Assembly (NCBI RefSeq): GCF_002165135.1
Contig: NZ_NFZQ01000012.1
Location: 160,433 to 224,432, forward strand
Length of the DNA stretch: 64,000 nucleotides
DNA from: Pseudomonas sp. SID14000
Lineage (GTDB): Bacteria; Pseudomonadota; Gammaproteobacteria; Pseudomonadales; Pseudomonadaceae
Direction: 5' to 3'
The translations under genes and the position numbers were made by a program. The notes beneath the pieces were generated by a model. It searched no databases and had not been told where the DNA came from. It saw only the letters and a program-made list of their open reading frames with translations. Shown in pieces: positions 17,264-26,707 of the stretch. Every line of letters begins with the position of its first letter. Within the stretch, counting starts at the first letter, position 1.

Positions 17264-18445
17264 ATGACCCGTATCGGAACCCCCTTGTCGCCCACCGCGA
17301 CACGTGTACTGCTCTGCGGCTGTGGCGAGCTGGGCAAGGAAGTGGTGATCGAGCTGCAGCGCCTGGGCGTCGAAGTGATCGCCGTCGATCGCTACGCCAA
17401 TGCCCCGGCAATGCAGGTGGCGCACCGCAGCCACGTGGTCAACATGCTCGATGGCGTGGCCCTGCGCGCGGTGATCGAGGCCGAGAAGCCGCACTACATC
17501 GTCCCTGAAATCGAAGCCATCGCCACCGCCACCTTGGTCGAGCTGGAAAACGAAGGTTTCAACGTGGTGCCGACCGCCCGCGCCACCCAGCTCACCATGA
17601 ACCGTGAAGGCATCCGCCGCCTGGCCGCCGAAGAGCTGGACCTGCCAACCTCGCCGTACCACTTCGCTGACACCTACGAAGACTACGCCAAGGCCGTGGC
17701 CGATGTCGGCTACCCATGCGTGGTCAAACCGGTAATGAGCTCGTCGGGCAAGGGCCAGAGCCTGTTGCGCAGCGATGCCGACCTGCAGAAGTCGTGGGAC
17801 TACGCCCAGGAAGGCGGCCGCGCCGGCAAAGGCCGGGTCATCGTCGAGGGCTTCATCGACTTCGAATACGAAATTACCCTGCTGACCGTGCGCCACGTCG
17901 GCGGTACTACCTTCCTTGAGCCAGTCGGCCATCGTCAGGAGAAGGGTGACTACCAGGAGTCGTGGCAGCCGCAGGCCATGAGCCCGAAGGCGCTGGCCGA
18001 GTCGCAGCGGGTGGCCAAGGCGGTCACCGATGCCCTGGGCGGTCGTGGCCTGTTTGGCGTGGAACTGTTCGTGAAGGGCGACCAGGTGTGGTTCAGCGAA
18101 GTCTCGCCACGCCCGCATGACACCGGCCTGGTGACCCTGATCTCCCAGGACCTGTCGCAGTTTGCCCTGCATGCCCGCGCCATTCTCGGCCTGCCGATTC
18201 CGGCAGTGCGCCAGTTCGGCCCTTCGGCTTCGGCGGTGATCTTGCCTGAGGGGCAGTCGCAGCAGACCAGCTTTGCCAACCTGGGTGCGGCGCTGAGCGA
18301 GCCGGATACCGCCATTCGCCTGTTCGGCAAGCCGGAAATCAACGGTACCCGCCGCATGGGCGTGTGCCTGGCGCGTGACGAGTCGGTCGAACTGGCGCGT
18401 GCCAAGGCGACCCGTGCTGCGCAGGCGGTCAAGGTCGAGTTCTGA
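17264..18445 (+). CDS. purT: Formate-dependent phosphoribosylglycinamide formyltransferase PurT
   Basis: 393 residues from the ATG with GAGGACC upstream. An ATP-grasp enzyme: the N-terminal preATP domain (LLCGCGELGKEV), then the nucleotide-binding core (CVVKPVMSSSGKGQS, EGFIDFEYEITLLTVRH) and the metal-binding FSEVSPRPHDTG. It makes formyl-GAR from GAR, formate and ATP in purine synthesis. A REP pair follows. Confidence 0.97.
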   Translation: MTRIGTPLSPTATRVLLCGCGELGKEVVIELQRLGVEVIAVDRYANAPAMQVAHRSHVVNMLDGVALRAVIEAEKPHYIVPEIEAIATATLVELENEGFNVVPTARATQLTMNREGIRRLAAEELDLPTSPYHFADTYEDYAKAVADVGYPCVVKPVMSSSGKGQSLLRSDADLQKSWDYAQEGGRAGKGRVIVEGFIDFEYEITLLTVRHVGGTTFLEPVGHRQEKGDYQESWQPQAMSPKALAESQRVAKAVTDALGGRGLFGVELFVKGDQVWFSEVSPRPHDTGLVTLISQDLSQFALHARAILGLPIPAVRQFGPSASAVILPEGQSQQTSFANLGAALSEPDTAIRLFGKPEINGTRRMGVCLARDESVELARAKATRAAQAVKVEF

Positions 18446-18452
18446 TCCGATT

Positions 18453-18555
18453 GGGGCTGCGTTGCAGCCCATTCGCAGCACAAGGCTGCTCCTACAAGGG
18501 CAACGCATCCCCCTGTAGGAGCAGCCTTGTGCTGCGAATGGGGCGCAGGGCGCCC
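18453..18555. repeat. REP pair between purT and the MFS gene
   Basis: GGGGCTGCGTTGCAGCCC leads a left copy containing GCACAAGGCTGCTCCTACA, and the mirror copy ends near 18555 in GGGCGCCCC. The pair lies between two convergent genes and could end both transcripts. Confidence 0.88.
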
Positions 18556-18563
18556 CCAACTGT

Positions 18564-19865
18564 TCAAAGTTCGGTATTGCGGGTCTCTTTCAGGCACAGC
18601 ACGGCAATCAAGCTGATCACCGCCGCCACCGACACATAACCCCCCACCCAGCTCAACCCACCCATGCTCACCAGCTTCTGGGCAAAGAACGGTGCCGCTG
18701 AGGCGCCGACGATGCCGCCCAGGTTATACGCCGCCGAAGCGCCGGTATAACGCACGTGGGTCGGGAACAGTTCAGGCAGCAGTGCCCCCATCGGCGCAAA
18801 AGTCACGCCCATCAGGAACAGCTCGATGGCCAGGAACAGCGCCACGCCTGCGGTCGACCCCGAAGTCAGCAGCGGCTCCATGGTAAAGCCCGAGGCCACC
18901 GCCAGCAGGCCGCCGACGATCAGCACCGGTTTGCGCCCGTAGCGGTCGCTGAGCCAGGCCGACAGTGGTGTGGCCAGGGCCATGAACACCACCGCAAAGC
19001 ACAGCAGGCCAAGGAACGTCTCGCGGCTGTAACCCAGTGTGGTCACGCCATAGCTCAGCGAGAACACCGTGGAGATATAGAACAGTGCGTAGCACACCAC
19101 CATCGCTGCTGCGCCCAGCAGGGTCGGCAGCCAGTATCTGGAAAACAGGTCGACCACCGGCATTTTCACCCGCTCGTGGCGCGCGACAGCCTTGGCGAAT
19201 ACCGGGCTTTCTTCAAGCTTCAGGCGTACATACAGGCCCACCAGTACCAGCGCGGCGCTGAGCAGGAATGGAATGCGCCAGCCCCATTCGCGGAACTGCT
19301 CGTCGCTGAGCACCAGGGCCAGGGTCAGGAACAGGCCGTTGGCGGCCAGGAAACCGATCGAAGGGCCCAGTTGCGGGAACATGCCGAACCAGGCGCGCTT
19401 GCCTTCCGGCGCGTTCTCGGTGGCCAGCAAGGCCGCGCCACCCCATTCGCCACCCAGGCCCAGGCCTTGGCCAAAGCGCAGCAGGCAGAGGATGATCGGT
19501 GCCCATACACCAATGCTGTCATAGCCCGGCAGCACGCCGATGGCTGTGGTGGACACGCCCATCAGCAGCAGCGAGGCGACCAGGGTCGACTTGCGGCCGA
19601 TACGGTCGCCAAAGTGGCCGAACAGTGCCGAGCCCAGCGGGCGCGCCAGGAAGGCGATACCGAAGGTGAGGAAGGCCGCCAGCATCTGCGCGGTACCCGA
19701 CCCGGACGGGAAGAACACCGGGCCGATCACCAGGGCGGCGGCAGTGGCATAGACGTAGAAATCGTAGAACTCGATGGCGGTACCGATGAAGCTGGCGGTG
19801 GCTACCCGCGCGGGCGAGTTGACCGGTGCGGCAGGCGCTTCGGCATAGGTGCTGCTGGTTGTCAT
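18564..19865 (-). CDS. MFS transporter of the metabolite:H+ symporter (MHS) family
   Basis: 433 residues with 12 predicted membrane helices. Features of the MHS group: FIGTAIEFYDFYVYATAA at the start, FGHFGDRIGRKSTL after helix 2, GEWGGAALLATENAP in the middle and LSDRYGRKPVLI in the second half. These carry organic acids or betaine-like compounds with protons; the substrate here is unknown. The ATG at 19865 follows AGGGAC; the longer upstream frame has no start signal. About 270 bases of spacer separate it from the CorC-like gene, with no feature I recognise. Confidence 0.9.
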   Translation of the reverse strand: MTTSSTYAEAPAAPVNSPARVATASFIGTAIEFYDFYVYATAAALVIGPVFFPSGSGTAQMLAAFLTFGIAFLARPLGSALFGHFGDRIGRKSTLVASLLLMGVSTTAIGVLPGYDSIGVWAPIILCLLRFGQGLGLGGEWGGAALLATENAPEGKRAWFGMFPQLGPSIGFLAANGLFLTLALVLSDEQFREWGWRIPFLLSAALVLVGLYVRLKLEESPVFAKAVARHERVKMPVVDLFSRYWLPTLLGAAAMVVCYALFYISTVFSLSYGVTTLGYSRETFLGLLCFAVVFMALATPLSAWLSDRYGRKPVLIVGGLLAVASGFTMEPLLTSGSTAGVALFLAIELFLMGVTFAPMGALLPELFPTHVRYTGASAAYNLGGIVGASAAPFFAQKLVSMGGLSWVGGYVSVAAVISLIAVLCLKETRNTEL

Positions 19866-20139
19866 TGAATAGGTCCCTGACAGTCTGGTCCGGCTCCATG
19901 GGGTCAGCCTCGCGGCGTGCAATGCAAAAGGGCAGGCACGGTGGCGCGGGCGCCGGAGCGTTTTGTTTTTGTGTGCGCCCGACTGACGATAGCCCAAGGG
20001 GGGTAGGGGCGGAGGCGGGCACTGTTCGGGGTGTTGAAACAGGGCCGCAGGGCGTGTCAGTGGAGCGGACTGGCCGTGGGGCGCCGGGTGCGGGTAGCAG
20101 GCGGGACGGCGGGGCTGGGTAAGCGTGACCCGAGTATAG

Positions 20140-21345
20140 CTATCGGGTCACGGTCCACACCAGTACCTTGCTGGCACAATTGTCCTCTGTTTCGAGGATT
20201 TCCAGGCGATAGCGGCCGATCTTCAGGCAAACGGCGCTTTCCGGGATGCTTTCCAGCGCTTCGGTGACCAGCCCGTTGAGGGTTTTCGGCCCGCCGTCGC
20301 AGGGCAGGTGCCAGCCCAGGCTGCGGTTGATCTCGCGCAGCGAAGCGGTGCCGTCGATGACGAAGGTGCCATCGGGCTGCGGGTGCACGTGGGGGTTGTC
20401 CAGGCTGTGTTCATCCTCGAACTCGCCAACGATCTCTTCGAGGATGTCTTCCAGGGTGACGATGCCCAGCACTTCGCCGTACTCGTCCACCACTACGCCC
20501 AGGCGGCGCTGCTGCTTGTGGAAGTTCAGCAGCTGCATTTGCAGGGGCGTGCTCTCCGGCACGAAATAGGGCTCGTAGCAGGCGCCGAGCAGCGCCTCCA
20601 GGGTCAGCTCGGCCTTGGGCAACAGGTGGCTGATCAGCTTGGTGTTGAGGATTGCTTCAACCTGGTTGATGTCGCTGTGGTACACCGGCAGGCGGGTGTG
20701 GCGGCTGACGATCAGTTGTTCGATGATGCGCTCGATCGGCTCGTCGAGGCTGATGCCGTCCACTTCGTTACGCGGTACCAGGATGTCGTTGACGGTCATC
20801 TTGTCCAGTGACTGCAGGCCGTCCAGTATGCCGTGGCGCGGCGCTTCGTGTTCCTCGTCCTCGTCGAAGTCATCGGCTTCCTGCGGGTGCAGTGCCACGG
20901 CCGTGGCTTGCGCACGGAACGGACGCAATATCAGCTTGGCAACGCCATCCAGCAGGCAGGCCAGCGGTTGCAGCAGGGCGAGGGGGACTTTCAGCAGGCT
21001 GGCGCCGAGGCTGACGAATGCCTGCGGGTTGCGCCGGGCCAGACGCCGCGGCAGGTATTCGGCAAACACCAGCAAGGTGAGGGTGGCGGCCAACCCGGCC
21101 AGCCAGAAGCCCTGCTCGCCACTATGGCGCTGGCCGACCAGGCAAGCCAGGCCCAGCACCAGCAGTTTGCCCAGGCTGGCGCACAGCACCAGGGCCTGGG
21201 CTGGCAGCACGGGCTGGCCATCCTCGCCGGCGCGCAGCGCGCCATTGAGTTGCAGGCGGGCGGCATCCACCGCGGTGAACAGCGCCGACCACAACAGCGC
21301 CAGTGCCAGGGTGCCGAATAGCGGTGCGTACGGCAGGGTATCCAT
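20140..21345 (-). CDS. HlyC/CorC-family protein (DUF21, CBS pair, CorC C-terminal domain)
   Basis: 401 residues. Four hydrophobic segments form the DUF21 domain (about 1-150), followed by two CBS domains (about 190-310, with VVDEYGEVLGIVTLEDILEE) and a CorC_HlyC domain to the end. Members are associated with magnesium or cobalt efflux or ion sensing in the inner membrane. It starts 9 bases downstream of the YpjD-like gene, so they form an operon. Confidence 0.92.
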   Translation of the reverse strand: MDTLPYAPLFGTLALALLWSALFTAVDAARLQLNGALRAGEDGQPVLPAQALVLCASLGKLLVLGLACLVGQRHSGEQGFWLAGLAATLTLLVFAEYLPRRLARRNPQAFVSLGASLLKVPLALLQPLACLLDGVAKLILRPFRAQATAVALHPQEADDFDEDEEHEAPRHGILDGLQSLDKMTVNDILVPRNEVDGISLDEPIERIIEQLIVSRHTRLPVYHSDINQVEAILNTKLISHLLPKAELTLEALLGACYEPYFVPESTPLQMQLLNFHKQQRRLGVVVDEYGEVLGIVTLEDILEEIVGEFEDEHSLDNPHVHPQPDGTFVIDGTASLREINRSLGWHLPCDGGPKTLNGLVTEALESIPESAVCLKIGRYRLEILETEDNCASKVLVWTVTR

Positions 21346-21354
21346 GGGCGGCCG

Positions 21355-22164
21355 TCAGATATGCAGGATAAATTCGCGAACCAGCTTGCTGCCGAAATAG
21401 GCCAGCATCAGCAGGCAGAAACCGGCCAGCGTCCAGCGGATGGCCTTGTGGCCACGCCAGCCCAGGCGGGTGCGGCCCCACAACAGTACGCTGAACACTA
21501 CCCAGGCGACACAGGCCAGCAGGGTCTTGTGTGCCAGGTGCTGGGCGAACAGGTTGTCCAGGAACAGCCAGCCAGAGATCAGCGACAGCGACAGCAGGCA
21601 CCAGCCGGCCCAGAGGAAGCCGAACAGCAGGCTTTCCATGGTTTGCAGCGGCGGGAAATTGCGGATCAGCCCGGACGGATGCTTGTTCTTCAACTGGCGG
21701 TCCTGTAGCAGCAGCAGTAGCGCCTGGAACACCGCGATGGTGAACAGCCCGTAGGCCAGGATCGACAGCAGGATATGCGCAAGGATACCCGGTTCTTCGT
21801 TGACCAGCGGCACCGTGCCGGGGGGCGCGAACTGGGCCAGCAGCGCAGTCACCGCGCCCAGCGGGAACAGCAGCACCAGCAGGTTTTCTACAGGTATGCG
21901 CAAGCAGGCCAGCAGAGTCAGGGCGATGACCGCCACGGCGATCAGGCTGGCGGCACTGAAGAAGTCCAGGCTCAGGCCCAGAGGTGTGATCAGCTGGAAG
22001 AACAGCGCACCGGCCTGGGCGAGTACCGCCAAGGCACCCAGCAGGGCAAGCAGGCGCTTGTCGGCCTTGCGGTTCTGGGCAAGGTAAGAGCCCTGGTAGA
22101 TGGCCGCAGCTATATATAGGCCGGCGGCGATCAGGTTGGGGATGAGGCTGGGTGAGGAGAACAT
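21355..22164 (-). CDS. CcsA/YpjD-type inner-membrane protein
   Basis: 269 residues with eight hydrophobic segments and the cytochrome c assembly protein domain in the second half. Histidines remain in LAHILLSILAYGLF and AHKTLLACVAWVVF, as in heme-handling relatives. E. coli YpjD is of the same length and likewise lies next to ffh and corB. Exact role unknown. It diverges from ffh. Confidence 0.88.
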   Translation of the reverse strand: MFSSPSLIPNLIAAGLYIAAAIYQGSYLAQNRKADKRLLALLGALAVLAQAGALFFQLITPLGLSLDFFSAASLIAVAVIALTLLACLRIPVENLLVLLFPLGAVTALLAQFAPPGTVPLVNEEPGILAHILLSILAYGLFTIAVFQALLLLLQDRQLKNKHPSGLIRNFPPLQTMESLLFGFLWAGWCLLSLSLISGWLFLDNLFAQHLAHKTLLACVAWVVFSVLLWGRTRLGWRGHKAIRWTLAGFCLLMLAYFGSKLVREFILHI

Positions 22165-22487
22165 AAGTCCTGGTTGGCGAGCCTTAAAGAGACGGAGTTT
22201 GGCATAGATCGCGCTGGTCTAGGAAGACTGGCAGACCGCGGTGCGGCATTCGCGAGTGAACCCGCTCCTACAGGTACGGCGCCGGTTTCGAATGTGGTGC
22301 AGACCCTGTGGGAGCGGGTTCACCCGCGAAGAGGCCGGCGCAGCCACCGATTATCTACCATACCGCCGCCAAGGTGTGCGCCGCCGTCGCACTTCGCTAT
22401 AATCGCCGCCTTGCTGTGCCCGGCGGGTATGCATTCCCCCTGGGCGCCTGACAAACCTCGGCTTTTACTCGGCCTGAAAGGATCACC
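22165..22487. promoter_or_regulatory. Divergent region ypjD-like / ffh with a REP pair and ffh -10
   Basis: This 323-base gap holds a REP pair (22240-22342, arms GAACCCGCTCCTACAGG and CCTGTGGGAGCGGGTTC). TATAAT at 22398-22403 lies 84 bases before ffh and is a good -10; the -35 is unclear. No small gene is seen. Confidence 0.65.
22240..22342. repeat. REP pair upstream of ffh
   Basis: Left copy CGCGAGTGAACCCGCTCC, right copy TGTGGGAGCGGGTTCACC followed by CGCGAAGAGGCCGG, separated by about 30 bases. The inverted arrangement is the same as in the other intergenic copies here. Confidence 0.88.
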
Positions 22488-23864
22488 ATGTTCGAAAACC
22501 TGACCGACCGCCTGTCACAGACGCTGCGCCATGTCACCGGCAAGGCCAAGCTGACCGAAGACAACATCAAGGACACGCTGCGCGAAGTGCGCATGGCCCT
22601 GCTCGAGGCCGACGTTGCCCTGCCGGTGGTCAAGGATTTCGTCAACAGCGTCAAGGACCGTGCAGTCGGCACCGAAGTGTCGCGCAGCCTGACCCCGGGC
22701 CAGGCGTTCGTGAAGATCGTCCAGGCCGAGCTGGAAAGCCTGATGGGTGCGGCCAACGAAGACCTCGCGCTGAACGCCGCCCCGCCCGCCGTAGTGTTGA
22801 TGGCTGGTCTGCAGGGTGCCGGTAAGACCACCACCGCCGGCAAGCTGGCGCGCTTCCTCAAGGAGCGCAAGAAGAAGAGCGTGATGGTGGTGTCCGCTGA
22901 CGTCTACCGTCCGGCGGCGATCAAGCAGCTGGAAACCCTCGCCAACGACATCGGCGTCACCTTCTTCCCGTCCGACATCAGCCAGAAGCCGGTGGCCATC
23001 GCCGAAGCGGCCATCCGCGAAGCCAAGCTGAAGTTCATCGACGTGGTCATCGTCGATACCGCCGGCCGTCTGCACATCGACGCCGACATGATGGACGAGA
23101 TCAAGGCGCTGCACGCCGCGGTCAAGCCGATCGAGACCCTGTTCGTGGTCGATGCCATGACCGGCCAGGACGCCGCCAACACCGCCAAGGCGTTTGGCGA
23201 GGCGCTGCCGCTGACCGGCGTGGTGCTGACCAAGGTCGATGGTGACGCTCGTGGCGGTGCCGCGCTGTCGGTACGAGCCATCACCGGCAAACCGATCAAG
23301 TTCATCGGTATGGGCGAGAAGACCGAAGCCCTCGAACCGTTCCACCCCGACCGCGTCGCCTCGCGCATTCTCGGCATGGGGGACGTGCTCAGCCTGATCG
23401 AACAGGCCGAACAGAACATCGACAAGGCCAAGGCCGACAAGCTGGCCAAGAAGCTGAAGAAGGGCAAGGGCTTCGATCTCGAAGACTTCCGTGACCAGCT
23501 GCAGCAGATGAAGAACATGGGCGGCCTCGGCGGCCTGATGGACAAGCTGCCGAGCATCGGTGGGGTCAACCTGTCGCAGATGGGCAACGCCCAGGGCGCG
23601 GCCGAGAAGCAGTTCAAGCAGATGGAAGCGATCATCAACTCCATGACGCCGGCCGAGCGCCGTGATCCTGAGTTGATCAGCGGCTCGCGCAAGCGCCGAA
23701 TCGCCATTGGCTCCGGCACTCAGGTGCAGGACGTCGGCCGCTTGATCAAGCAGCACAAGCAAATGCAGAAGATGATGAAGAAATTCTCCGCCAAGGGCGG
23801 CATGGCCAAGATGATGCGCGGCCTGGGCGGGATGCTGCCAGGTGGCGGCATGCCGAAGCTGTAA
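22488..23864 (+). CDS. ffh: Signal recognition particle protein Ffh
   Basis: 458 residues. N domain, GTPase G domain (GLQGAGKTTT at about 107, DTAGRL, TKVDGDARGG) and a methionine-rich M domain with the RNA-binding SGSRKRRIA segment and a C-terminal GGMLPGGGMPKL. With 4.5S RNA it targets nascent membrane proteins to FtsY. The 4.5S gene is not in the window. Confidence 0.98.
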   Translation: MFENLTDRLSQTLRHVTGKAKLTEDNIKDTLREVRMALLEADVALPVVKDFVNSVKDRAVGTEVSRSLTPGQAFVKIVQAELESLMGAANEDLALNAAPPAVVLMAGLQGAGKTTTAGKLARFLKERKKKSVMVVSADVYRPAAIKQLETLANDIGVTFFPSDISQKPVAIAEAAIREAKLKFIDVVIVDTAGRLHIDADMMDEIKALHAAVKPIETLFVVDAMTGQDAANTAKAFGEALPLTGVVLTKVDGDARGGAALSVRAITGKPIKFIGMGEKTEALEPFHPDRVASRILGMGDVLSLIEQAEQNIDKAKADKLAKKLKKGKGFDLEDFRDQLQQMKNMGGLGGLMDKLPSIGGVNLSQMGNAQGAAEKQFKQMEAIINSMTPAERRDPELISGSRKRRIAIGSGTQVQDVGRLIKQHKQMQKMMKKFSAKGGMAKMMRGLGGMLPGGGMPKL

Positions 23865-24123
23865 ACCCTATTCCGGGTGCATGCCGTTTGTCCGGCAGGC
23901 GCCCAGAACCCCCGCTGTGGCGGGGCAACGGCCGCGGATTTCGCGGCTCAACCGGCAGATCTGGACGGTAGGGCAGGGCCTTGCCGAAAAAGTCATTTGC
24001 AAATGTCCGTGTATTCCCCGAGAATATGCGGCCTTTTGGGCACCCGTGTGCCTATTTGGCATTCAGATTTGCAGTACCAGCTGCTGTATCAACTGCAGCA
24101 CCGACTATAGGAACGATGTTCAC

Positions 24124-24375
24124 ATGGTAACCATTCGTCTGGCCCGTGGCGGCTCGAAAAAGCGCCCTTTCTACCACCTGACCGTGACCAACTCGCGTAA
24201 CGCCCGTGACGGCCGTTTCGTTGAGCGCGTAGGTTTCTTCAACCCGATCGCTGCTGGCGCCGAAGTCAAGCTGTCGGTCAACCAAGAGCGCGTCAACTAC
24301 TGGCTGAGCCAGGGTGCACAGCCGTCTGAGCGCGTTGCTCAGCTGCTGAAGGACGCTGCCAAGGCTGCTGCCTGA
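24124..24375 (+). CDS. rpsP: 30S ribosomal protein bS16
   Basis: 83 residues: VTIRLARGGSKKRPFYHL is the signature. The start is the ATG at 24124; the long frame upstream is a spacer. The 259-base gap after ffh has a GC hairpin (CCCCGC-TGTG-GCGGGG, 23910-23925) and probably the promoter of the four-gene operon, though no clear -35/-10 pair was fixed. rimM follows after 5 bases. Confidence 0.98.
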   Translation: MVTIRLARGGSKKRPFYHLTVTNSRNARDGRFVERVGFFNPIAAGAEVKLSVNQERVNYWLSQGAQPSERVAQLLKDAAKAAA

Positions 24376-24380
24376 GTAGT

Positions 24381-24917
24381 ATGAACGCGACGCCAGAAAA
24401 GGCTGACGACCTCATCGTCGTTGGCAAGATTTTTTCGGTTCACGGCGTTCGCGGCGAGGTGAAGGTGTATTCCTTTACCGATCCGATTGAAAACCTGTTG
24501 GATTATCCGCGCTGGACGCTTCGGCACGAAGGCAAGGTAAAGCAGGTCGAGCTGGTCAACGGTCGTGGCTCCCAGAAGGGCCTGGTCGTGAAGCTGAAAG
24601 GCCTCGATGATCGCGATGAAGCCCGTCTTCTGAGCGGTTACGAAATCTGCATCCCGCGGAGCCTTTTGCCCAACCTGGCTGCTGACGAGTACTACTGGTA
24701 CCAGTTGGTGGGCCTGAAGGTCATCAACCAGGACGAACAACTGTTCGGCAAGGTCGATCACCTGTTGGAGACCGGTGCGAACGATGTAATGGTGGTCAAG
24801 CCCTGCGCTGGCAGCCTGGATGATCGCGAGCGTTTGTTGCCCTACACGGCGCAATGTGTGCTCGACGTCGACCTGGAAGCAGGCGTGATGCGGGTTGAAT
24901 GGGACGCGGACTTCTAA
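24381..24917 (+). CDS. rimM: Ribosome maturation factor RimM
   Basis: 178 residues with the N-terminal RimM domain (VVGKIFSVHGVRGEVKVYSF) and the C-terminal PRC-barrel (DEYYWYQLVGLKV, LLPYTAQCVLDVDLEAG). It assists 16S rRNA processing in the head of the 30S subunit and binds uS19. It lies between rpsP and trmD in the conserved operon, 3 bases before trmD. Confidence 0.97.
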   Translation: MNATPEKADDLIVVGKIFSVHGVRGEVKVYSFTDPIENLLDYPRWTLRHEGKVKQVELVNGRGSQKGLVVKLKGLDDRDEARLLSGYEICIPRSLLPNLAADEYYWYQLVGLKVINQDEQLFGKVDHLLETGANDVMVVKPCAGSLDDRERLLPYTAQCVLDVDLEAGVMRVEWDADF

Positions 24918-24920
24918 ACG

Positions 24921-25673
24921 ATGGGTAACCTTCGCGTAGATGTCATCACGTTGTTCCCCGAGATGTTCTCGGCCATCACGGAGTACGGCATTACCAGCCG
25001 CGCGGTGAAACAGGGGTTGCTTCAGGTGACTTGCTGGAACCCGCGGGACTACACCACAGATCGTCACCACACGGTGGATGATCGGCCGTTTGGCGGTGGT
25101 CCGGGCATGGTGATGAAAATCAAGCCTCTGGAAGACGCCCTGGTTAGCGCCAGGCAAGCGACCGGAGCAACGGCGAAGGTGATCTACCTGTCGCCACAAG
25201 GCCGCAAGCTGACCCAGCAGGCGGTCAAAGGCCTGGCCGAACAGGAATCGTTGATCCTGATCGCCGGTCGTTATGAAGGCATCGACGAGCGCTTTATCGA
25301 GGCTCATGTCGATGAGGAGTGGTCGATTGGCGACTATGTGCTTTCCGGTGGCGAGCTGCCGGCCATGGTACTGATCGATGCGGTTACACGGCTGCTGCCC
25401 GGAGCTTTAGGGCATGTGGACTCGGCGGAAGAAGATTCCTTCACCGACGGTCTGCTCGATTGCCCGCACTACACCCGACCTGAGGTGTATGCGGATCAGC
25501 GTGTTCCCGACGTGTTGCTAAGTGGCAACCATGCACACATCCGGCGTTGGAGAATGAAGCAGTCCCTTGGTAGGACCTTCGAACGACGCGCCGATCTTCT
25601 GGAAAGTCGCTCGCTTTCTGGAGAAGAGAAGAAGCTGCTCGAGGAATATCTCCGCGAGCGGGACGATAGTTAA
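24921..25673 (+). CDS. trmD: tRNA (guanine37-N1)-methyltransferase TrmD
   Basis: 250 residues, full length. SPOUT features: LRVDVITLFPEMF, FGGGPGMVMK, YLSPQGRKLTQ, and the knot region YEGIDERFIEAHVDEEWSIG. It methylates G37 next to the anticodon and prevents frameshifting. Third gene of the operon. Confidence 0.98.
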   Translation: MGNLRVDVITLFPEMFSAITEYGITSRAVKQGLLQVTCWNPRDYTTDRHHTVDDRPFGGGPGMVMKIKPLEDALVSARQATGATAKVIYLSPQGRKLTQQAVKGLAEQESLILIAGRYEGIDERFIEAHVDEEWSIGDYVLSGGELPAMVLIDAVTRLLPGALGHVDSAEEDSFTDGLLDCPHYTRPEVYADQRVPDVLLSGNHAHIRRWRMKQSLGRTFERRADLLESRSLSGEEKKLLEEYLRERDDS

Positions 25674-25715
25674 ACGTATCGATGGTGGATCACGTATCCA
25701 TCTTAGGAGCACAGC

Positions 25716-26066
25716 ATGACCAACAAGATCATCCAGCAGCTCGAAGCCGAGCAGATGAGCAAGGAAATCCCGACCTTCGCACCAGGCGACACCGTTGTCG
25801 TCCAGGTTAAAGTGAAGGAAGGCGAGCGTTCCCGTCTGCAGGCATTCGAAGGCGTCGTTATCGCCAAGCGTAACCGCGGTCTGAACAGCGCCTTCACCGT
25901 GCGCAAGATCTCCAGCGGCGTTGGCGTAGAGCGTACCTTCCAGACCTACAGCCCGCAAATCGACAGCCTGGCCGTGAAACGTCGTGGTGACGTGCGTAAA
26001 GCCAAGCTGTACTACCTGCGCGACCTGTCCGGCAAAGCCGCTCGCATCAAGGAAAAACTGTCCTGA
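25716..26066 (+). CDS. rplS: 50S ribosomal protein bL19
   Basis: 116 residues; FAPGDTVVVQVKVKEGERSR and VERTFQTYSPQIDSL are typical. TTAGGAGCAC precedes the ATG. It ends the rpsP-rimM-trmD-rplS operon and is followed by a clear terminator. Confidence 0.98.
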   Translation: MTNKIIQQLEAEQMSKEIPTFAPGDTVVVQVKVKEGERSRLQAFEGVVIAKRNRGLNSAFTVRKISSGVGVERTFQTYSPQIDSLAVKRRGDVRKAKLYYLRDLSGKAARIKEKLS

Positions 26067-26102
26067 GTGCAGTTTGCCCGGTGGCCGAGGCCGCCTAGCG
26101 AG

Positions 26103-26129
26103 AAAAAGCAGCCTTCGGGCTGCTTTTTT
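26103..26129 (+). terminator. Rho-independent terminator after rplS
   Basis: Stem AAGCAGCC, loop TTCG, stem GGCTGCTT, followed by a run of Ts. It starts 37 bases after the rplS stop. Confidence 0.95.
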
Positions 26130-26158
26130 GCTTTTTGCCCCCCGAAGATGTGATTGCC

Positions 26159-26566
26159 ATGACTACCCGAGACCAGGAAATCCTGCGCCGTACCGAACTG
26201 TCGGTGACCCGCGTGACCAAGGCGGTGTTCCCCAGCACCACCAACCACCACAACACCCTGTTTGGCGGCACCGCCCTGGCCTGGATGGACGAAGTGTCGT
26301 TCATCGCCGCCACGCGCTTCTGCCGCCTGCCGCTGGTGACCGTGTCGACCGACCGCATCGACTTCAAGCACCCGATCCCGGCGGGCTCGATCGTGGAGTT
26401 GGTGGGGTCGGTCATCAAGGTGGGTAATACCAGCTTGCAGGTGCAGGTGGATGTGTTTGTCGAGAACATGTACCTGGATGGGCGCGAGCGAGCGATCCAT
26501 GGGGTGTTCAGCTTCGTCGCCATCGACGAGGACAAGCGCCCGGTGCCGGTTTTGCCCCAGGCCTGA
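26159..26566 (+). CDS. Acyl-CoA thioesterase (hotdog fold, YciA-like)
   Basis: 135 residues from ATG 26159; a TTG eight codons upstream is possible but less likely. Single hotdog domain with the family pattern NHHNTLFGGTALAWMDEVSF and VSTDRIDFKHPIPAGSIVEL. It hydrolyses acyl-CoA thioesters in the cytosol; chain preference not predictable. A REP pair follows. Confidence 0.9.
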   Translation: MTTRDQEILRRTELSVTRVTKAVFPSTTNHHNTLFGGTALAWMDEVSFIAATRFCRLPLVTVSTDRIDFKHPIPAGSIVELVGSVIKVGNTSLQVQVDVFVENMYLDGRERAIHGVFSFVAIDEDKRPVPVLPQA

Positions 26567-26567
26567 G

Positions 26568-26647
26568 TTCGCTCCCACAGGGATCGCACATACCTCGAGG
26601 GCGGTGATATCCCTGTGGGAGCGGCTTTAGCCGCGAAGAGGCCAGTA
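26568..26647. repeat. REP pair between thioesterase and xerD genes
   Basis: A short left copy (TCGCTCCCACAGGG) faces a full right copy (CCCTGTGGGAGCGGCTTTAG, then CCGCGAAGAGGCC). The left arm is truncated compared with the others. Confidence 0.82.
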
Positions 26648-26707
26648 CAGACAACAATTATGCTGCTGTGAAACACTAAGCCACCTCCAACACCCAGCAG
26701 CCCCCGA